From positions 509,305-573,304 of the forward strand of contig NZ_WWGX01000022.1 of the NCBI RefSeq assembly GCF_009862265.1: DNA of 64,000 nt, given 5' to 3'. The translations under genes were made by a program, and so were the position numbers. The stretch comes from Streptomyces sp. SID8352 (GTDB lineage Bacteria > Actinomycetota > Actinomycetes > Streptomycetales > Streptomycetaceae). The notes beneath the pieces are model-generated. The model made no database searches. It was given only the letters and a program-made list of their open reading frames with translations, and was not told where the DNA came from. Shown here one piece after another: positions 55,915 to 64,000 of the stretch (positions within the stretch are counted from its first letter, which is position 1; each line of letters begins with the position of its first letter).

Positions 55915-56309
55915 CGCGCCGGCCCCCACCGCCGCCCCGCCCCTCACTCCCGCACGCACCGCCGACCACCGACCGCGCGGTCCGCGCCGTCATCCCCGCC
56001 CCGCACCACCGCCCACGCGGGGTCGGCCCGTCATCCGGCGCCGCGTCACCGTCCGGCGCCGTGTCACCGCCGGGCGTCGTGTCACCGCCGGGCGTCGTGT
56101 CACCGCCCGCGGCGGTCACCGCCGCAGGCCACCGCCCTGCGTGGCCGCACACCGTCCGCCGTCGGTCCGCCGTCACCGTCCGTCACCCCCGCGCCCGGGG
56201 GCGGCCCGCCACGGTCCCGCGCCCCCGCGCCCCCGCGCACCCCGCGCCCCCGCGGGCACCGCGGTGTCGTACCCGCCGTGCCCGCGGGCACCGCCCGCCG
56301 GACCCGGCG
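55915..56309. other. Intergenic with 18-bp tandem repeat
   Basis: About 395 bp between convergent genes. 56044-56116 holds about four copies of an 18-bp unit (GTCACCGCCGGGCGTCGT). Otherwise C-rich spacer with no supported gene. Confidence 0.5.
56044..56116. repeat. 18-bp tandem repeat, about four copies
   Basis: Two identical units GTCACCGCCGGGCGTCGT are flanked by diverged copies (GTCACCGTCCGGCGCCGT before, GTCACCGCCCGCGGCG after). Confidence 0.8.
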
Positions 56310-57092
56310 TCACCGCCCCCCGTACTCCTCCACCACCGAGTTGTACGCCGCGACCTGCGCCCTCCGGGCCGTCCGCTCCACCGGCCGCAGCGCCGCGCCC
56401 CGGGCCGCCATCTCCGACGCGCTCACCGCGCCGCCGTGCCCGGTCCCCTGCGCCGCCGCCACCAGCGCGCCCACCCGCCGCGCCAGCTCCAGCACCCGCA
56501 CCGCCCGCTGCGGATACCCCGGCGCCAGTACCTCGCCGTCCGCCTCGGTCCGTGCCCGGTACGCGGCCACCGCCGCCTCGGCCACCGGCCCCGACCCCGC
56601 CACGTCCAGCCGCGTCAGCGTCTCCGTCGCCTCCCGCAGCGCCTCCGCCAGCTCCCGCTCGGCCTCCCCGAGCGAGGGCACGTCGGCCGGCGGCGCCTCA
56701 CGCACCGGCAGGCAGTGCCACAGCACCTCCACCCGCACATCGCCCGCCGGCCCCACCCCGGACACCTCCGGCACCAGCCCCAGCGCCGCGCCCCGGCACA
56801 CCACGGCCTCCCGGGCCTCCAGCGCCCGCGCGTTGAACTCCGGCGGTCCGCTCAGCCCCAGCGGATGCCCCGGCGCCGGCAGCGCCACCCGCAGCCCGTC
56901 CACCCCGAGAGCCCGCAGCCGCCCCAGGGCCAGCGTCAGCCCCACCGGGCCCGGTTCACCCGGCACCCCCGCCACCCGGTGCACCGTGTCGTCACCGACC
57001 ACCGCGAGCACCGCGTCGTCCGGCGAGACAAGTCCGGCAAGAAGGGCATTTCCCCAGGCGGCGAGGCGCCCTGCGCGAGGTTCCGAAAGCAT
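56310..57092 (-). CDS. Conserved actinobacterial hypothetical protein
   Basis: A 260-aa soluble protein. N-terminal half is beta-rich (AVLAVVGDDTVHRVAG, LRVALPAPGHPLGLSGPPEF); the C-terminal half is helical (EAERELAEALREATETLTRL, RAVRVLELARRVGALVAAAQ). No catalytic motif recognised. The divergent neighbour is an ABC ATPase. ATG 57092 is the first start and has no strong Shine-Dalgarno. Confidence 0.75.
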   Translation of the reverse strand: MLSEPRAGRLAAWGNALLAGLVSPDDAVLAVVGDDTVHRVAGVPGEPGPVGLTLALGRLRALGVDGLRVALPAPGHPLGLSGPPEFNARALEAREAVVCRGAALGLVPEVSGVGPAGDVRVEVLWHCLPVREAPPADVPSLGEAERELAEALREATETLTRLDVAGSGPVAEAAVAAYRARTEADGEVLAPGYPQRAVRVLELARRVGALVAAAQGTGHGGAVSASEMAARGAALRPVERTARRAQVAAYNSVVEEYGGR

Positions 57093-57245
57093 CCCCCCAC
57101 CCTAAGGACAGGACCGAGGGAACGGCCCGCCCGGCCGGTGGCGTAGATTTCTAGAGGGCTGCGCCCACCGGCGCCGCCGCCCGAGCCACAGGCGTACGCG
57201 ACGGCCGAGACCGGCCACACTGCTGCAAGGGGAGACACTGCGCTC

Positions 57246-58043
57246 ATGAGCGATGTTCTGGATCTTCAGGACGTATCCGTGGTCCGCGAGGGCCGGGCTC
57301 TGGTCGACCAGGTCTCCTGGTCGGTCAAGGAGGGCGAGCGCTGGGTCATCCTCGGCCCCAACGGGGCGGGCAAGACCACGCTCCTCAACGTCGCGTCGAG
57401 CTACGTCCACCCCAGCAAGGGCACCGCCACCATCCTCGGCGAGACCCTCGGCACCCCGGGCACCGACGTCTTCGAGCTGCGCCCGCGCATCGGCATGGCG
57501 GGCGTCGCCATGGCCGACAAGCTGCCCAGGAGCCAGACCGTCCTGCAGACGGTGCTCACCGCCGCCTACGGCATGACCGCGGGCTGGCAGGAGGAGTACG
57601 AGGACGTCGACGAGCAGCGCGCCCGCGCCTTCCTCGACCGCCTCGGCATGACGGACTACCTCGACCGCCGCTTCGGCACCCTCTCCGAGGGCGAGCGCAA
57701 GCGCACCCTGATCGCCCGCGCCCTGATGACCGACCCCGAGCTGCTGCTCCTGGACGAGCCCGCCGCCGGTCTCGACCTCGGCGGCCGGGAGGACCTGGTG
57801 CGCCGCCTCGGCCGCCTCGCCCGCGACCCCATCGCGCCCTCCATGATCATGGTGACCCACCACGTCGAGGAGATCGCGCCGGGCTTCACCCACGTCCTGA
57901 TGATCCGTCAGGGCAAGGTCCTCGCCGCCGGCCCCCTGGAACTCGAACTGACCTCCCGCAACCTCTCCCTCTGCTTCGGCCTGCCCCTCGTGGTCGAACA
58001 GGTCGGCGACCGCTGGACCGCCCAGGGGCTCCCCCTGTCCTGA
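57246..58043 (+). CDS. ABC transporter ATP-binding protein
   Basis: A 265-aa NBD. Walker A GPNGAGKTT (about 38-46), signature LSEGERKRT (a variant of LSGGQ, about 151), Walker B LLLLDEPAAGLDLGG, H-loop VTHHVEE. Similar to the E. coli ModF/YlmA-like soluble ABC ATPases: no permease gene lies nearby. The start ATG has GGGGAG about 10 nt upstream. Confidence 0.9.
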   Translation: MSDVLDLQDVSVVREGRALVDQVSWSVKEGERWVILGPNGAGKTTLLNVASSYVHPSKGTATILGETLGTPGTDVFELRPRIGMAGVAMADKLPRSQTVLQTVLTAAYGMTAGWQEEYEDVDEQRARAFLDRLGMTDYLDRRFGTLSEGERKRTLIARALMTDPELLLLDEPAAGLDLGGREDLVRRLGRLARDPIAPSMIMVTHHVEEIAPGFTHVLMIRQGKVLAAGPLELELTSRNLSLCFGLPLVVEQVGDRWTAQGLPLS

Positions 58044-58096
58044 GCCGCCCCCCGTGCGCCCTGTCCCCGGCAGGTCCGCGCACCTACCATGACCGT

Positions 58097-58528
58097 GTGA
58101 ACGACATCGACGCGTGGGTGTGGTGGCTCGTGGCCGCGGCGGCGCTGGGGATCCCCCTGGTCGTGACCGCGATGCCCGAGTTCGGGATGTTCGCCGTCGG
58201 CGCGGTCGCCGCCGCCATCGCCTCGGGGGCGGGCGGCGGCCTCGTCGTCCAGGTCCTCGTCTTCGTCCTCGTCTCCGTCGCGCTCATCGCGGTCGTGCGC
58301 CCCGTCGCGGCCCGGCACCGCTCCCAACGGCCCCAGTTCGCCAGCGGGGTGGACGCCCTCAAGGGCAGACAGGCCGTCGTGCTCGAACGCGTCGACGGCT
58401 CCGGCGGGCGCGTCAAGCTGGCCGGCGAGGTCTGGTCGGCCCGCGCCCTCGACACCGCCCGCTCCTACGAACCGGGCCAGGAGGTGGACGTCGTCGACAT
58501 CGAGGGCGCGACCGCCATCGTGATGTGA
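58097..58528 (+). CDS. NfeD family membrane protein
   Basis: A 143-aa short NfeD: three hydrophobic helices (residues about 4-75) then a C-terminal OB-fold (GRQAVVLERVDGSGGRVKLA, VWSARALDTARSYEPGQEVD, VVDIEGATAIV). It usually partners an SPFH protein, encoded just downstream. GTG 58097 lacks a Shine-Dalgarno but TACCAT lies 7 nt upstream, suggesting a leaderless mRNA. Confidence 0.9.
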   Translation: MNDIDAWVWWLVAAAALGIPLVVTAMPEFGMFAVGAVAAAIASGAGGGLVVQVLVFVLVSVALIAVVRPVAARHRSQRPQFASGVDALKGRQAVVLERVDGSGGRVKLAGEVWSARALDTARSYEPGQEVDVVDIEGATAIVM

Positions 58529-58715
58529 GCCCGCCCGGCCCGAGTGGCCCGAACTCCCCCCGGGACAGACGCCGTTCTGTCAGACTCGACCAGCAAGATC
58601 TTCAACAGCCGTAGAATCAGCAGTCATCGCAGCACGCGCGGCCGGTCCCACGGCCACCGCCGTGCGTCACGAGGTTCTGCCCGAGCGCCGAGGCGGAGAA
58701 GGGTACGGGGAATCG

Positions 58716-59666
58716 ATGGGCCCGATCATCATCGTCCTGATCATCCTGGTGGTGTTGGTCTTCATCGCCCTGATCAAGACCATTCAGGTCATTCCACAGG
58801 CGAGCGCCGCCATCGTGGAGCGCTTCGGACGCTACACACGGACACTGAACGCGGGCCTCAACATCGTCGTCCCGTTCATCGACACCATCCGCAACCGCAT
58901 CGACCTGCGCGAGCAGGTCGTGCCCTTCCCGCCGCAGCCGGTGATCACCCAGGACAACCTGGTCGTCAACATCGACACCGTCATCTACTACCAGGTGACC
59001 GACGCGCGGGCCGCCACCTACGAGGTCGCCAGCTACATCCAGGCGATCGAGCAGCTCACCGTCACCACGCTGCGCAACATCATCGGCGGCATGGACCTGG
59101 AGCGGACCCTGACCTCCCGCGAGGAGATCAACGCGGCCCTGCGCGGCGTCCTCGACGAGGCCACCGGCAAGTGGGGGATCCGCGTCAACCGCGTCGAACT
59201 GAAGGCGATCGAGCCGCCCACCTCCATCCAGGACTCGATGGAGAAGCAGATGCGCGCCGACCGCGACAAGCGCGCCGCGATCCTCCAGGCCGAGGGCGTG
59301 CGGCAGTCCGAGATCCTGCGCGCCGAGGGCGAGAAGCAGTCCCAGATCCTGCGCGCCGAGGGCGAGGCCAAGGCCGCCGCCCTGCGCGCCGAGGGCGAGG
59401 CCCAGGCCATCCGCACGGTCTTCGAGTCCATCCACGCCGGTGACCCGGACCAGAAGCTGCTCTCCTACCAGTACCTCCAGATGCTCCCGAAGATCGCCGA
59501 GGGCGACGCCAACAAGCTCTGGATCGTCCCCAGCGAGATCGGCGACGCCCTGAAGGGCCTCTCCGGCGCCTTCGGCAACCTCGGCCCCATGGGCGGCGCC
59601 CCGACCCCCGCGCCGGGCGCCGGCCTCCCGTCCCAGGACCGCCGCGAGAAGCCCTCGATCGACTGA
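58716..59666 (+). CDS. SPFH/Band 7 protein (QmcA type)
   Basis: A 316-aa protein with one N-terminal helix (IIIVLIILVVLVFIALIKTI), the SPFH domain (PQASAAIVERFGRYTRTLNA to about residue 180) and a coiled coil of repeated ILRAEGEKQSQ-like 11-mers (about 188-236). Such proteins scaffold membrane microdomains, usually with NfeD. ATG 58716, preceded by GAAGGG. A Gly/Pro-rich tail follows. Confidence 0.93.
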   Translation: MGPIIIVLIILVVLVFIALIKTIQVIPQASAAIVERFGRYTRTLNAGLNIVVPFIDTIRNRIDLREQVVPFPPQPVITQDNLVVNIDTVIYYQVTDARAATYEVASYIQAIEQLTVTTLRNIIGGMDLERTLTSREEINAALRGVLDEATGKWGIRVNRVELKAIEPPTSIQDSMEKQMRADRDKRAAILQAEGVRQSEILRAEGEKQSQILRAEGEAKAAALRAEGEAQAIRTVFESIHAGDPDQKLLSYQYLQMLPKIAEGDANKLWIVPSEIGDALKGLSGAFGNLGPMGGAPTPAPGAGLPSQDRREKPSID

Positions 59667-59685
59667 CGGCCCCGCTGGACGGCGG

Positions 59686-59719
59686 GACGCCCCCGTGCCC
59701 TCAGGGGCGCGGGGGCGTC
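59686..59719. terminator. Bidirectional terminator
   Basis: GACGCCCCCGTGCCC (59686-59700) with GGGCGCGGGGGCGTC (59705-59719), 15 bp with one wobble, 4-nt loop, between convergent SPFH and HNH genes. Confidence 0.8.
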
Positions 59720-59771
59720 GTCCCTCCCGGCGGCCGTGTCCGCGGGCCTCCGGCAGATCCGCGGGGCGCGC

Positions 59772-60278
59772 TCAGGCCGCGCTCAGCAGCAGCCACTCAG
59801 GCAGCGCCTCCAGGTCCTCCCTGGCCAGGGTGAGCAGCATCGCGTCGGCGGGCGTCGGCTCGAAGGGCAGCCGCAGCAACGGCATGTCCGCCTGCTCCGG
59901 CGTCCGGTTCGCCTTGCGGTGGTTGTCCTCCGCGCACGAGGCCACCGTGTTGAGCCAGGTGTCCTGCCCGCCGTGCGACCTCGGCACCACGTGGTCGACC
60001 GTCGTCGCCCGCCTCCCGCAGTACGCGCACCGGTGCCGGTCCCTGACCAGCACCCCCCGCCTCGACCACGGGGCGCGTCTTCGGAAGGGCACCCGCACGT
60101 ACTGGCAGAGCCTGATCACCCGGGGCGCCGGTATGTCGAGCGCGGCTCCCCGCATCCGCAGCGAGGGGTGGGCCTGTTCGACGACGGCCTTGTCCTGGAG
60201 CACCAGAACGACGGCTCGGTTCAACGTCACCGTCGACAACGGCTCGAAGCTCGCGTTCAGCACCAGCGTGTCCCGCAT
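59772..60278 (-). CDS. HNH endonuclease family protein
   Basis: A 168-aa protein. N-terminal domain LVLNASFEPLSTVTLNRAVV; HNH core CAYCGRRATTVDHVVPRSHGG ... LNTVASCAEDNHRKANRTPEQ (zinc Cys pairs and catalytic His). This is the compact actinobacterial HNH type found singly in genomes. ATG 60278 with GAGGTGG upstream; longer in-frame starts run into the upstream terminator. Confidence 0.88.
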   Translation of the reverse strand: MRDTLVLNASFEPLSTVTLNRAVVLVLQDKAVVEQAHPSLRMRGAALDIPAPRVIRLCQYVRVPFRRRAPWSRRGVLVRDRHRCAYCGRRATTVDHVVPRSHGGQDTWLNTVASCAEDNHRKANRTPEQADMPLLRLPFEPTPADAMLLTLAREDLEALPEWLLLSAA

Positions 60279-60408
60279 ACCAGCCCACCTCTCGTGCGCA
60301 CCGACCCACCCCCTGGCGGGCTGGGTCAACTCTGGCCGGGCACGCCGAGATGGACAACGCAATATCTGCTGCTCCGGGGAGGGCACTCCCTCCCGGACCC
60401 CCGGCAAC

Positions 60409-60450
60409 AAAAATGCCCACCCCTGATCCATTCCAGAACCAGGGGCGGGC
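60409..60450 (-). terminator. Rho-independent terminator of the YbhB-like gene
   Basis: On the minus strand GCCCGCCCCTG pairs with CAGGGGTGGGC (60450-60440 with 60425-60415, one wobble), followed by ATTTTTG. A classic intrinsic terminator, unusual here in having a real T-run. Confidence 0.85.
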
Positions 60451-60476
60451 AAACGTTGTGTGAACGCCGGGAACAC

Positions 60477-61013
60477 TCAGTTCCCGGCGGGCACCTCGTA
60501 CTCACCGATGAGCTGGGCCCGCCCGATCGCGCGGAAGCGCAGGTGGAACCCGACCACGGCGGGCGTCGCGTCGGCGTCCGGGCCGAGCTTCTCCCCGTCC
60601 ACCGCGTACACCGTGAACACATAGCGGTGCGGACCGTCCCCGGGCGGCGGGGCGGCGCCGCCGAACTCCCGGTCGCCGTAGTCGTTGCGCACCTGGACGG
60701 CGCCCTCGGGCAGCCCGGCGAACGAACCGCTGCCCGCGCCCGCCGGCAGCTCGGTCACCGAGGCCGGGATGTCGAAGACCACCCAGTGCCAGAATCCGCT
60801 GCCGGTCGGGGCGTCCGGGTCGTAGCAGGTCACCGCGAAGCTCCCGGTGCCGGAGGGGAAGCCCTCCCACCGCAGGTGCGGCGAGGTGTCGCCGCCCGAC
60901 TGCACCTGGGCGTCCTTCAGCACCCCCTCGCGGACGTCGTCGCTGGTGACCGTGAACGACGGCACGGGCGGGTGGAAGTCGTGGGGGAGCGGACGCCGCT
61001 TCGCCTCGGACAC
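60477..61013 (-). CDS. YbhB/YbcL family (PEBP-like) protein
   Basis: A 178-aa phosphatidylethanolamine-binding-protein family member. Hallmarks: [35 protein letters not shown] and the [13 protein letters not shown] motif. Function in bacteria is unknown. GTG 61013 has AGGAGGTACC upstream. Followed by an intrinsic terminator. Confidence 0.92.
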   Translation of the reverse strand: MSEAKRRPLPHDFHPPVPSFTVTSDDVREGVLKDAQVQSGGDTSPHLRWEGFPSGTGSFAVTCYDPDAPTGSGFWHWVVFDIPASVTELPAGAGSGSFAGLPEGAVQVRNDYGDREFGGAAPPPGDGPHRYVFTVYAVDGEKLGPDADATPAVVGFHLRFRAIGRAQLIGEYEVPAGN

Positions 61014-61345
61014 CTCGGTACCTCCTGATCAAGGATGCGGAGGTGACCGAGCCTAGGCCCTTTCCCCCGGCCCGCGCCGCCGTGCGGGCCCGCGCGCGGC
61101 GCGGCCGGCGGCGACCCGGCCCGGTCCGCCGCTGGGCCGGGCCGCCGCGGAGGCGCGGCCCCGGGCGCGGCCGGGGCCCGTCCGACGACCGCCGTCGTCG
61201 TCCTCGGGGCGGACGCACGGCGTCAGGTGCGTGCTCTCGGCGCTCCGGCCCCGGGCCTTCGTACGGGACGTACGCGGGGCTGGGGCCGGCGCGGCGCGGG
61301 TGCGTGCGTCGTGCCGTGAGGCGGACGGGGATTGTCGGACAGTCC
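61014..61345. other. Intergenic, no gene seen
   Basis: 332 bp of GC-rich spacer between two minus-strand genes. The YbhB promoter should lie at its left edge. No repeats of note. Confidence 0.45.
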
Positions 61346-62128
61346 TCAGAACCAGTTGCGCTTGCCGCCGACCTCCGACAGCCACTGGTGGAGATACGCG
61401 GCCCAGTCCGTCCCGCCGTGGTCGTCGAGCCCGACCTGGAAGGAACGGAAGGTGTCGCTGCCCTCGCTGAACAGTCCCGGCTTCTTGTCCATCTCCAGCA
61501 CGACGTCCATCGCGCGGTCGTCGGCCACGAAGCTCAGCTCCACCTGGTTCAGCCCCCGGTACTGCGGCGGTGGGAAGAACTCGATCTCCTGGTAGAAGGG
61601 GAGCCGCTGGCGGGTGTTGCGGATGTGGCCGCGCTCCATGTCCGCGCTCCTGAAGCGGAAGCCGAGCTGGATGAACGCGTCCAGGATGGCCTTCTGAGCC
61701 GGGAGCGGGTGCACGTTGACGGGGTCCAGGTCCCCCGAGTCCACGGCGCGGGCGATCTCCAGCTCCGTGGTCACGCCGATGTGCATGCCGCGCAGGGCCT
61801 GCCCGTCGATCATCGTGACCGGCGTCTCCCAGGGGATCTCCAGCCCGAACGGCACCGTGTGCGCCGCCCCGGCCCGCAGTTCGAAGGCACCGCCGAGCCG
61901 CACCTTGGTGAACTCGATGTCCTGCTTGTACTCGTTGTCGCCGCTCTCCACCTCGACCTTGGCCTGGAGCCCCACCGACAGCCCCTCGATCCGCTGGTCG
62001 ACGGAGCCGCCCTGGATCCTGACCTCGCCCTGGACGACCCCGCCGGGCACGACGTTGTCCTCGCTCAGCACGGTCTCCACCGAGGCCCCGCCGGCCCCCA
62101 GGCTCGCGAGCAGCTTCTTGAACCCCAT
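61346..62128 (-). CDS. SpoOM family sporulation-control protein
   Basis: A 260-aa arrestin-like protein of the Spo0M family: [21 protein letters not shown] start, [35 protein letters not shown], and the C-terminal [16 protein letters not shown]. Spo0M affects sporulation and cell shape in Bacillus and Streptomyces. ATG 62128 with GAGAGGGAGAG upstream; in-frame extension is spacer. Confidence 0.93.
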   Translation of the reverse strand: MGFKKLLASLGAGGASVETVLSEDNVVPGGVVQGEVRIQGGSVDQRIEGLSVGLQAKVEVESGDNEYKQDIEFTKVRLGGAFELRAGAAHTVPFGLEIPWETPVTMIDGQALRGMHIGVTTELEIARAVDSGDLDPVNVHPLPAQKAILDAFIQLGFRFRSADMERGHIRNTRQRLPFYQEIEFFPPPQYRGLNQVELSFVADDRAMDVVLEMDKKPGLFSEGSDTFRSFQVGLDDHGGTDWAAYLHQWLSEVGGKRNWF

Positions 62129-62278
62129 GTCTCTCCCTCTCCGGCTCTGCCACTGACCCCTCGGGTCACACCACGGGAAACGCCGCCGGCCCGCGGCCGG
62201 TTCCACGTCCCGCCCCCTGGCGGGCGGTGCTCCGAGGATCATCCCCCGTCCCGCGCACGTGCGTTACGCTCGGACGAC

Positions 62279-62542
62279 ATGATCGCGCCCGACCGTACGC
62301 CCCTGCCCAGGACCCTCTTCGACCGCCCCGTCCTCGACGTGGCCCCCGGTCTCCTGGGAGGCGTCCGCGTCCCGACCACCCCCGACGGCCCGATCGCCCT
62401 CCGCCCGACCGGGACCAAGGCCCCCGACGGCCCCGGCTCCCAGGCCCACCGGGGCCGCACCCCGCGCAACGACGTGATGTCCGGACCGCCGGGGAACGCG
62501 TACGCCCACTCCACCCACGGCATCTCAAGGGGCTCGGCATGA
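62279..62542 (+). pseudogene. Decayed, truncated 3-methyladenine DNA glycosylase remnant
   Basis: An 87-codon intact frame that reads like the N-terminal 40% of the usual Streptomyces AAG ([59 protein letters not shown]). The catalytic segment, TEVEAYxG in intact enzymes, has become TGTKAPDG: the essential Glu is lost. The frame ends at HGISRGSA, before the rest of the fold. Its TGA overlaps the ATG of a second, complete AAG gene. I read it as a relic that may survive as a translation leader. Confidence 0.8.
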
Positions 62543-63150
62543 ATGTCGACTTCCTCGCCCATCCTGCCGAAGAAGTCGCCCCCAAGCTGCTCGGGACCGT
62601 CCTCACCTGTGAGACCCCCGAGGGGACCGTGAGCGTCGCCATCACGGAGACCGAGGCGTACTCCGGTACGGCCGACCCGGCCTCCCATGCCTACCGGGGC
62701 CGGACACCCCGTAACGCCGTCATGTTCGGACCCGCGGGACACCTGTACGTCTACCGGTCCCACGGTCTCCACTGGTGCGCCAACGTCGTCACCGGGACGA
62801 ACGGCGTCGCCTCGGCCGTCCTCATCCGGGCGGGCAGGGTCGTCAAGGGGGAGGACCTGGCGCGCGAGCGGCGAGGGGAGGGGGTTGAGAGTGCGCGGCT
62901 CGCCCGGGGCCCGGGGAACTTCTGCCGGGCACTCGGCATCACGGGAGAGCACGGCGGCGCGGACCTCCTGAAGGGTTCCTCGGTCGTGTTGTCCGAGGGT
63001 GAGCCCGTATCGGCCGCGCTCATCCGGGTGGGTCCCCGGGTGGGCGTGAGCAGGGCCCACGACTGGCAACACCGGTTCCACGTCGCCGGTGATCCAACGG
63101 TGTCGGCGTACCGGCTGAGCCCGCGAGCCAGACCGGCCGACGGAGCCTGA
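62539..63150 (+). CDS. 3-methyladenine DNA glycosylase (AAG type)
   Basis: A 203-aa AAG/MPG family glycosylase that excises alkylated purines. The catalytic Glu is in [29 protein letters not shown] and [15 protein letters not shown] form the DNA-binding and active-site core; [13 protein letters not shown] and [13 protein letters not shown] follow. It differs from the usual streptomycete AAG (short N-terminus [19 protein letters not shown]), so it may have been acquired to replace the decayed copy. ATG 62539 overlaps the relic's stop (ATGA), with AAGGGG 6 nt upstream. Confidence 0.92.
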   Translation: MNVDFLAHPAEEVAPKLLGTVLTCETPEGTVSVAITETEAYSGTADPASHAYRGRTPRNAVMFGPAGHLYVYRSHGLHWCANVVTGTNGVASAVLIRAGRVVKGEDLARERRGEGVESARLARGPGNFCRALGITGEHGGADLLKGSSVVLSEGEPVSAALIRVGPRVGVSRAHDWQHRFHVAGDPTVSAYRLSPRARPADGA

Positions 63151-63378
63151 CACGCCGTGCGTCCGGCTCACGGCCCGCTGGTACGGCGGCGCGGTTCGGG
63201 GCCCGGAAGCGCCGGGGGAGACCCCGCCCTCGCCGGAGACCCCGGTGCGGAGGCCTCTGAGCACCCGATCGCGCGGCACCGGGGTGTCGGCCGGCATACG
63301 GAACGGGGGGCCCGCCGACCGGGCGGGACCCCCGGCCGGTTGCCTGTCGTTGCGGGCCGAGAGGGGCGGGACCGGGAG
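63151..63378. other. Spacer ahead of rRNA promoter
   Basis: 228 bp of GC-rich spacer between the glycosylase gene and the rRNA promoter. No gene seen. Confidence 0.45.
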
Positions 63379-63407
63379 TTGACTTGCCCCGGGCGGATGC
63401 GTAGTGT
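63379..63407 (+). promoter_or_regulatory. rRNA operon promoter
   Basis: TTGACT (63379-63384), 17-bp spacer, TAGTGT (63402-63407): the strongest sigma-70-type promoter in the window, about 490 bp before 16S. Weaker candidates follow (TAACGT 63560-63565; TAGAGT 63652-63657), as expected of multi-promoter streptomycete rrn operons. Confidence 0.75.
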
Positions 63408-63898
63408 GTCCCGAGCCGCTTGACCCAGTACGGCATGTGCCGGAAGGCCGGAGCGGCAACCCACTACGACGACCACCCCGAGCGGGGCGGATTCAGGTGT
63501 GCCCGCATGCCCGAATTCAGGCTCGCCCGACTCGATTATGAGTCACCAGGGAAATCGGCTAACGTAGTGAATGTCGAAAGGCCGGAACGGCGAAAGCCGG
63601 TCGGCCCCGGCAATTCCCGCCGACAGGGAATCGGATCGGAAAAGGATCTGATAGAGTCGGAAAAGCAAGACCGAAGGGAAAGCGCCCGGAGGAAAGCCTG
63701 AGAGTGAATCTCGGGTGAGTACAAAGGAAGCGTCCGTTCCTTGAGAACTCAACAGCGTGCCAAAAGTCAACGCCAGATATGTTGATACCCCGACCTGATC
63801 GGATCTCCGACCGGGTTGAGGTTCCTTTGAAACACACAGCGAGGACGCTGTGAACGACCGGACTATTCCTCCGGTTGTTCCGCTCCCGTGAAAAGCAT
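63408..63898 (+). other. 16S rRNA leader
   Basis: AT-richer transcribed leader with typical streptomycete features: TTGAGAACTCAACAGCGTGC at 63741-63760, then AAAAGTCAACGCCAGATATG, and the stem CAGCG/CGCTG around 63838-63851. These correspond to the antitermination and RNase III processing regions. No gene. Confidence 0.8.
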
Positions 63899-64000
63899 TC
63901 ACGGAGAGTTTGATCCTGGCTCAGGACGAACGCTGGCGGCGTGCTTAACACATGCAAGTCGAACGATGAACCGCTTTCGGGCGGGGATTAGTGGCGAACG
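63899..64000 (+). rRNA. rrs: 16S ribosomal RNA, 5' end (partial)
   Basis: The first about 102 nt of 16S rRNA: the universal GAGTTTGATCCTGGCTCAG is at 63905-63924, followed by GACGAACGCTGGCGGCGTGC and the Streptomyces-type ATGCAAGTCGAACGATGAA. It runs out of the right edge. Confidence 0.98.

Noticed and set aside
63420..63701. 93-codon frame within the rRNA leader
   Set aside because: Lies inside transcribed rRNA leader sequence with promoter and processing elements; codon use is not streptomycete.

Overview
This window is a stretch of high-GC chromosome from a Streptomyces. Coding frames show strong third-position G/C bias and many GTG starts. There is a chaplin, a 73-aa GATC-binding-type nucleoid protein (Gbn-like), an Asp23/AmaP envelope cluster, an SGM_5486-type micro-membrane protein, and a typical Streptomyces 16S rRNA leader at the right edge. 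Gene content and order look like conserved core streptomycete chromosome. I see no prophage, insertion sequence, CRISPR array or tRNA.

Layout. 1-8.8 kb: late cobalamin genes, almost all on the minus strand (CbiG_C/CobC fusion, cobB, cobO, an I/D-fused chelatase, cobQ, cbiB), led by a cobalamin riboswitch; a ZIP metal transporter gene sits among them. 9-10.8 kb: phosphate transporter (pit) with a small partner protein and a PHO box. 10.9-18.3 kb: class II aldolase, alpha/beta hydrolase, a conserved unknown, an ABC-F ATPase with a possible leader-peptide attenuator, the gbn-like gene, and an enoyl-CoA hydratase. 18.7-22.1 kb: Asp23/Gls24 cluster (five overlapping or closely spaced genes) next to a Gly-rich-repeat protein. 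22.6-29.9 kb: atypical SDR, SURF1-like protein, Cys-rich small protein, DEDDh-BRCT exonuclease, VIT1-type transporter, CopD-domain protein, secreted subtilisin. 30.8-36.9 kb: DUF485-ActP acetate symporter pair, moaA, small conserved genes, tyrS. 37-40 kb: TldD/TldE protease pair bridged by a 30-codon ORF. 40.6-42 kb: fabG-fabI. 42.3-47.7 kb: GntR/FadR regulator facing a CynX/NimT-type MFS gene, a repeat-rich gene desert, and a SixA phosphatase. 47.9-55.9 kb: serB, an FHA-FHA-ABC exporter, a lytic transglycosylase, a GAF histidine kinase/LuxR response regulator pair, and a Cys-less (ChpE-like) chaplin. 56.3-63.2 kb: conserved unknown, ABC ATPase, NfeD, SPFH protein, HNH nuclease, YbhB-like protein, SpoOM, and a 3-methyladenine glycosylase (AAG) gene directly behind the decayed remnant of a second AAG gene. 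63.4-64 kb: rRNA promoter, leader and the first ~100 nt of 16S rRNA.

How the genes work together. The cobalamin block forms a B12-controlled operon (riboswitch, cbiB, cobQ, chelatase, cobO, cobB), most junctions overlapping by 1-4 nt. The Asp23/AmaP block looks like a single translationally coupled envelope-stress module. The TldD/E pair, fabG-fabI, DUF485-actP and histidine kinase-response regulator pairs are all tightly coupled. Perfect bidirectional hairpin terminators separate several convergent pairs.

I see no obvious defence or other accessory system. The best leads for something undescribed are: the 7-codon leaderless ORF plus hairpin in front of the ABC-F gene; the AAG relic coupled by ATGA overlap to an unrelated-looking AAG gene; the duplicated start/stop junction that creates a 30-codon ORF between tldD and tldE; and the GATC cluster upstream of the gbn-like gene.
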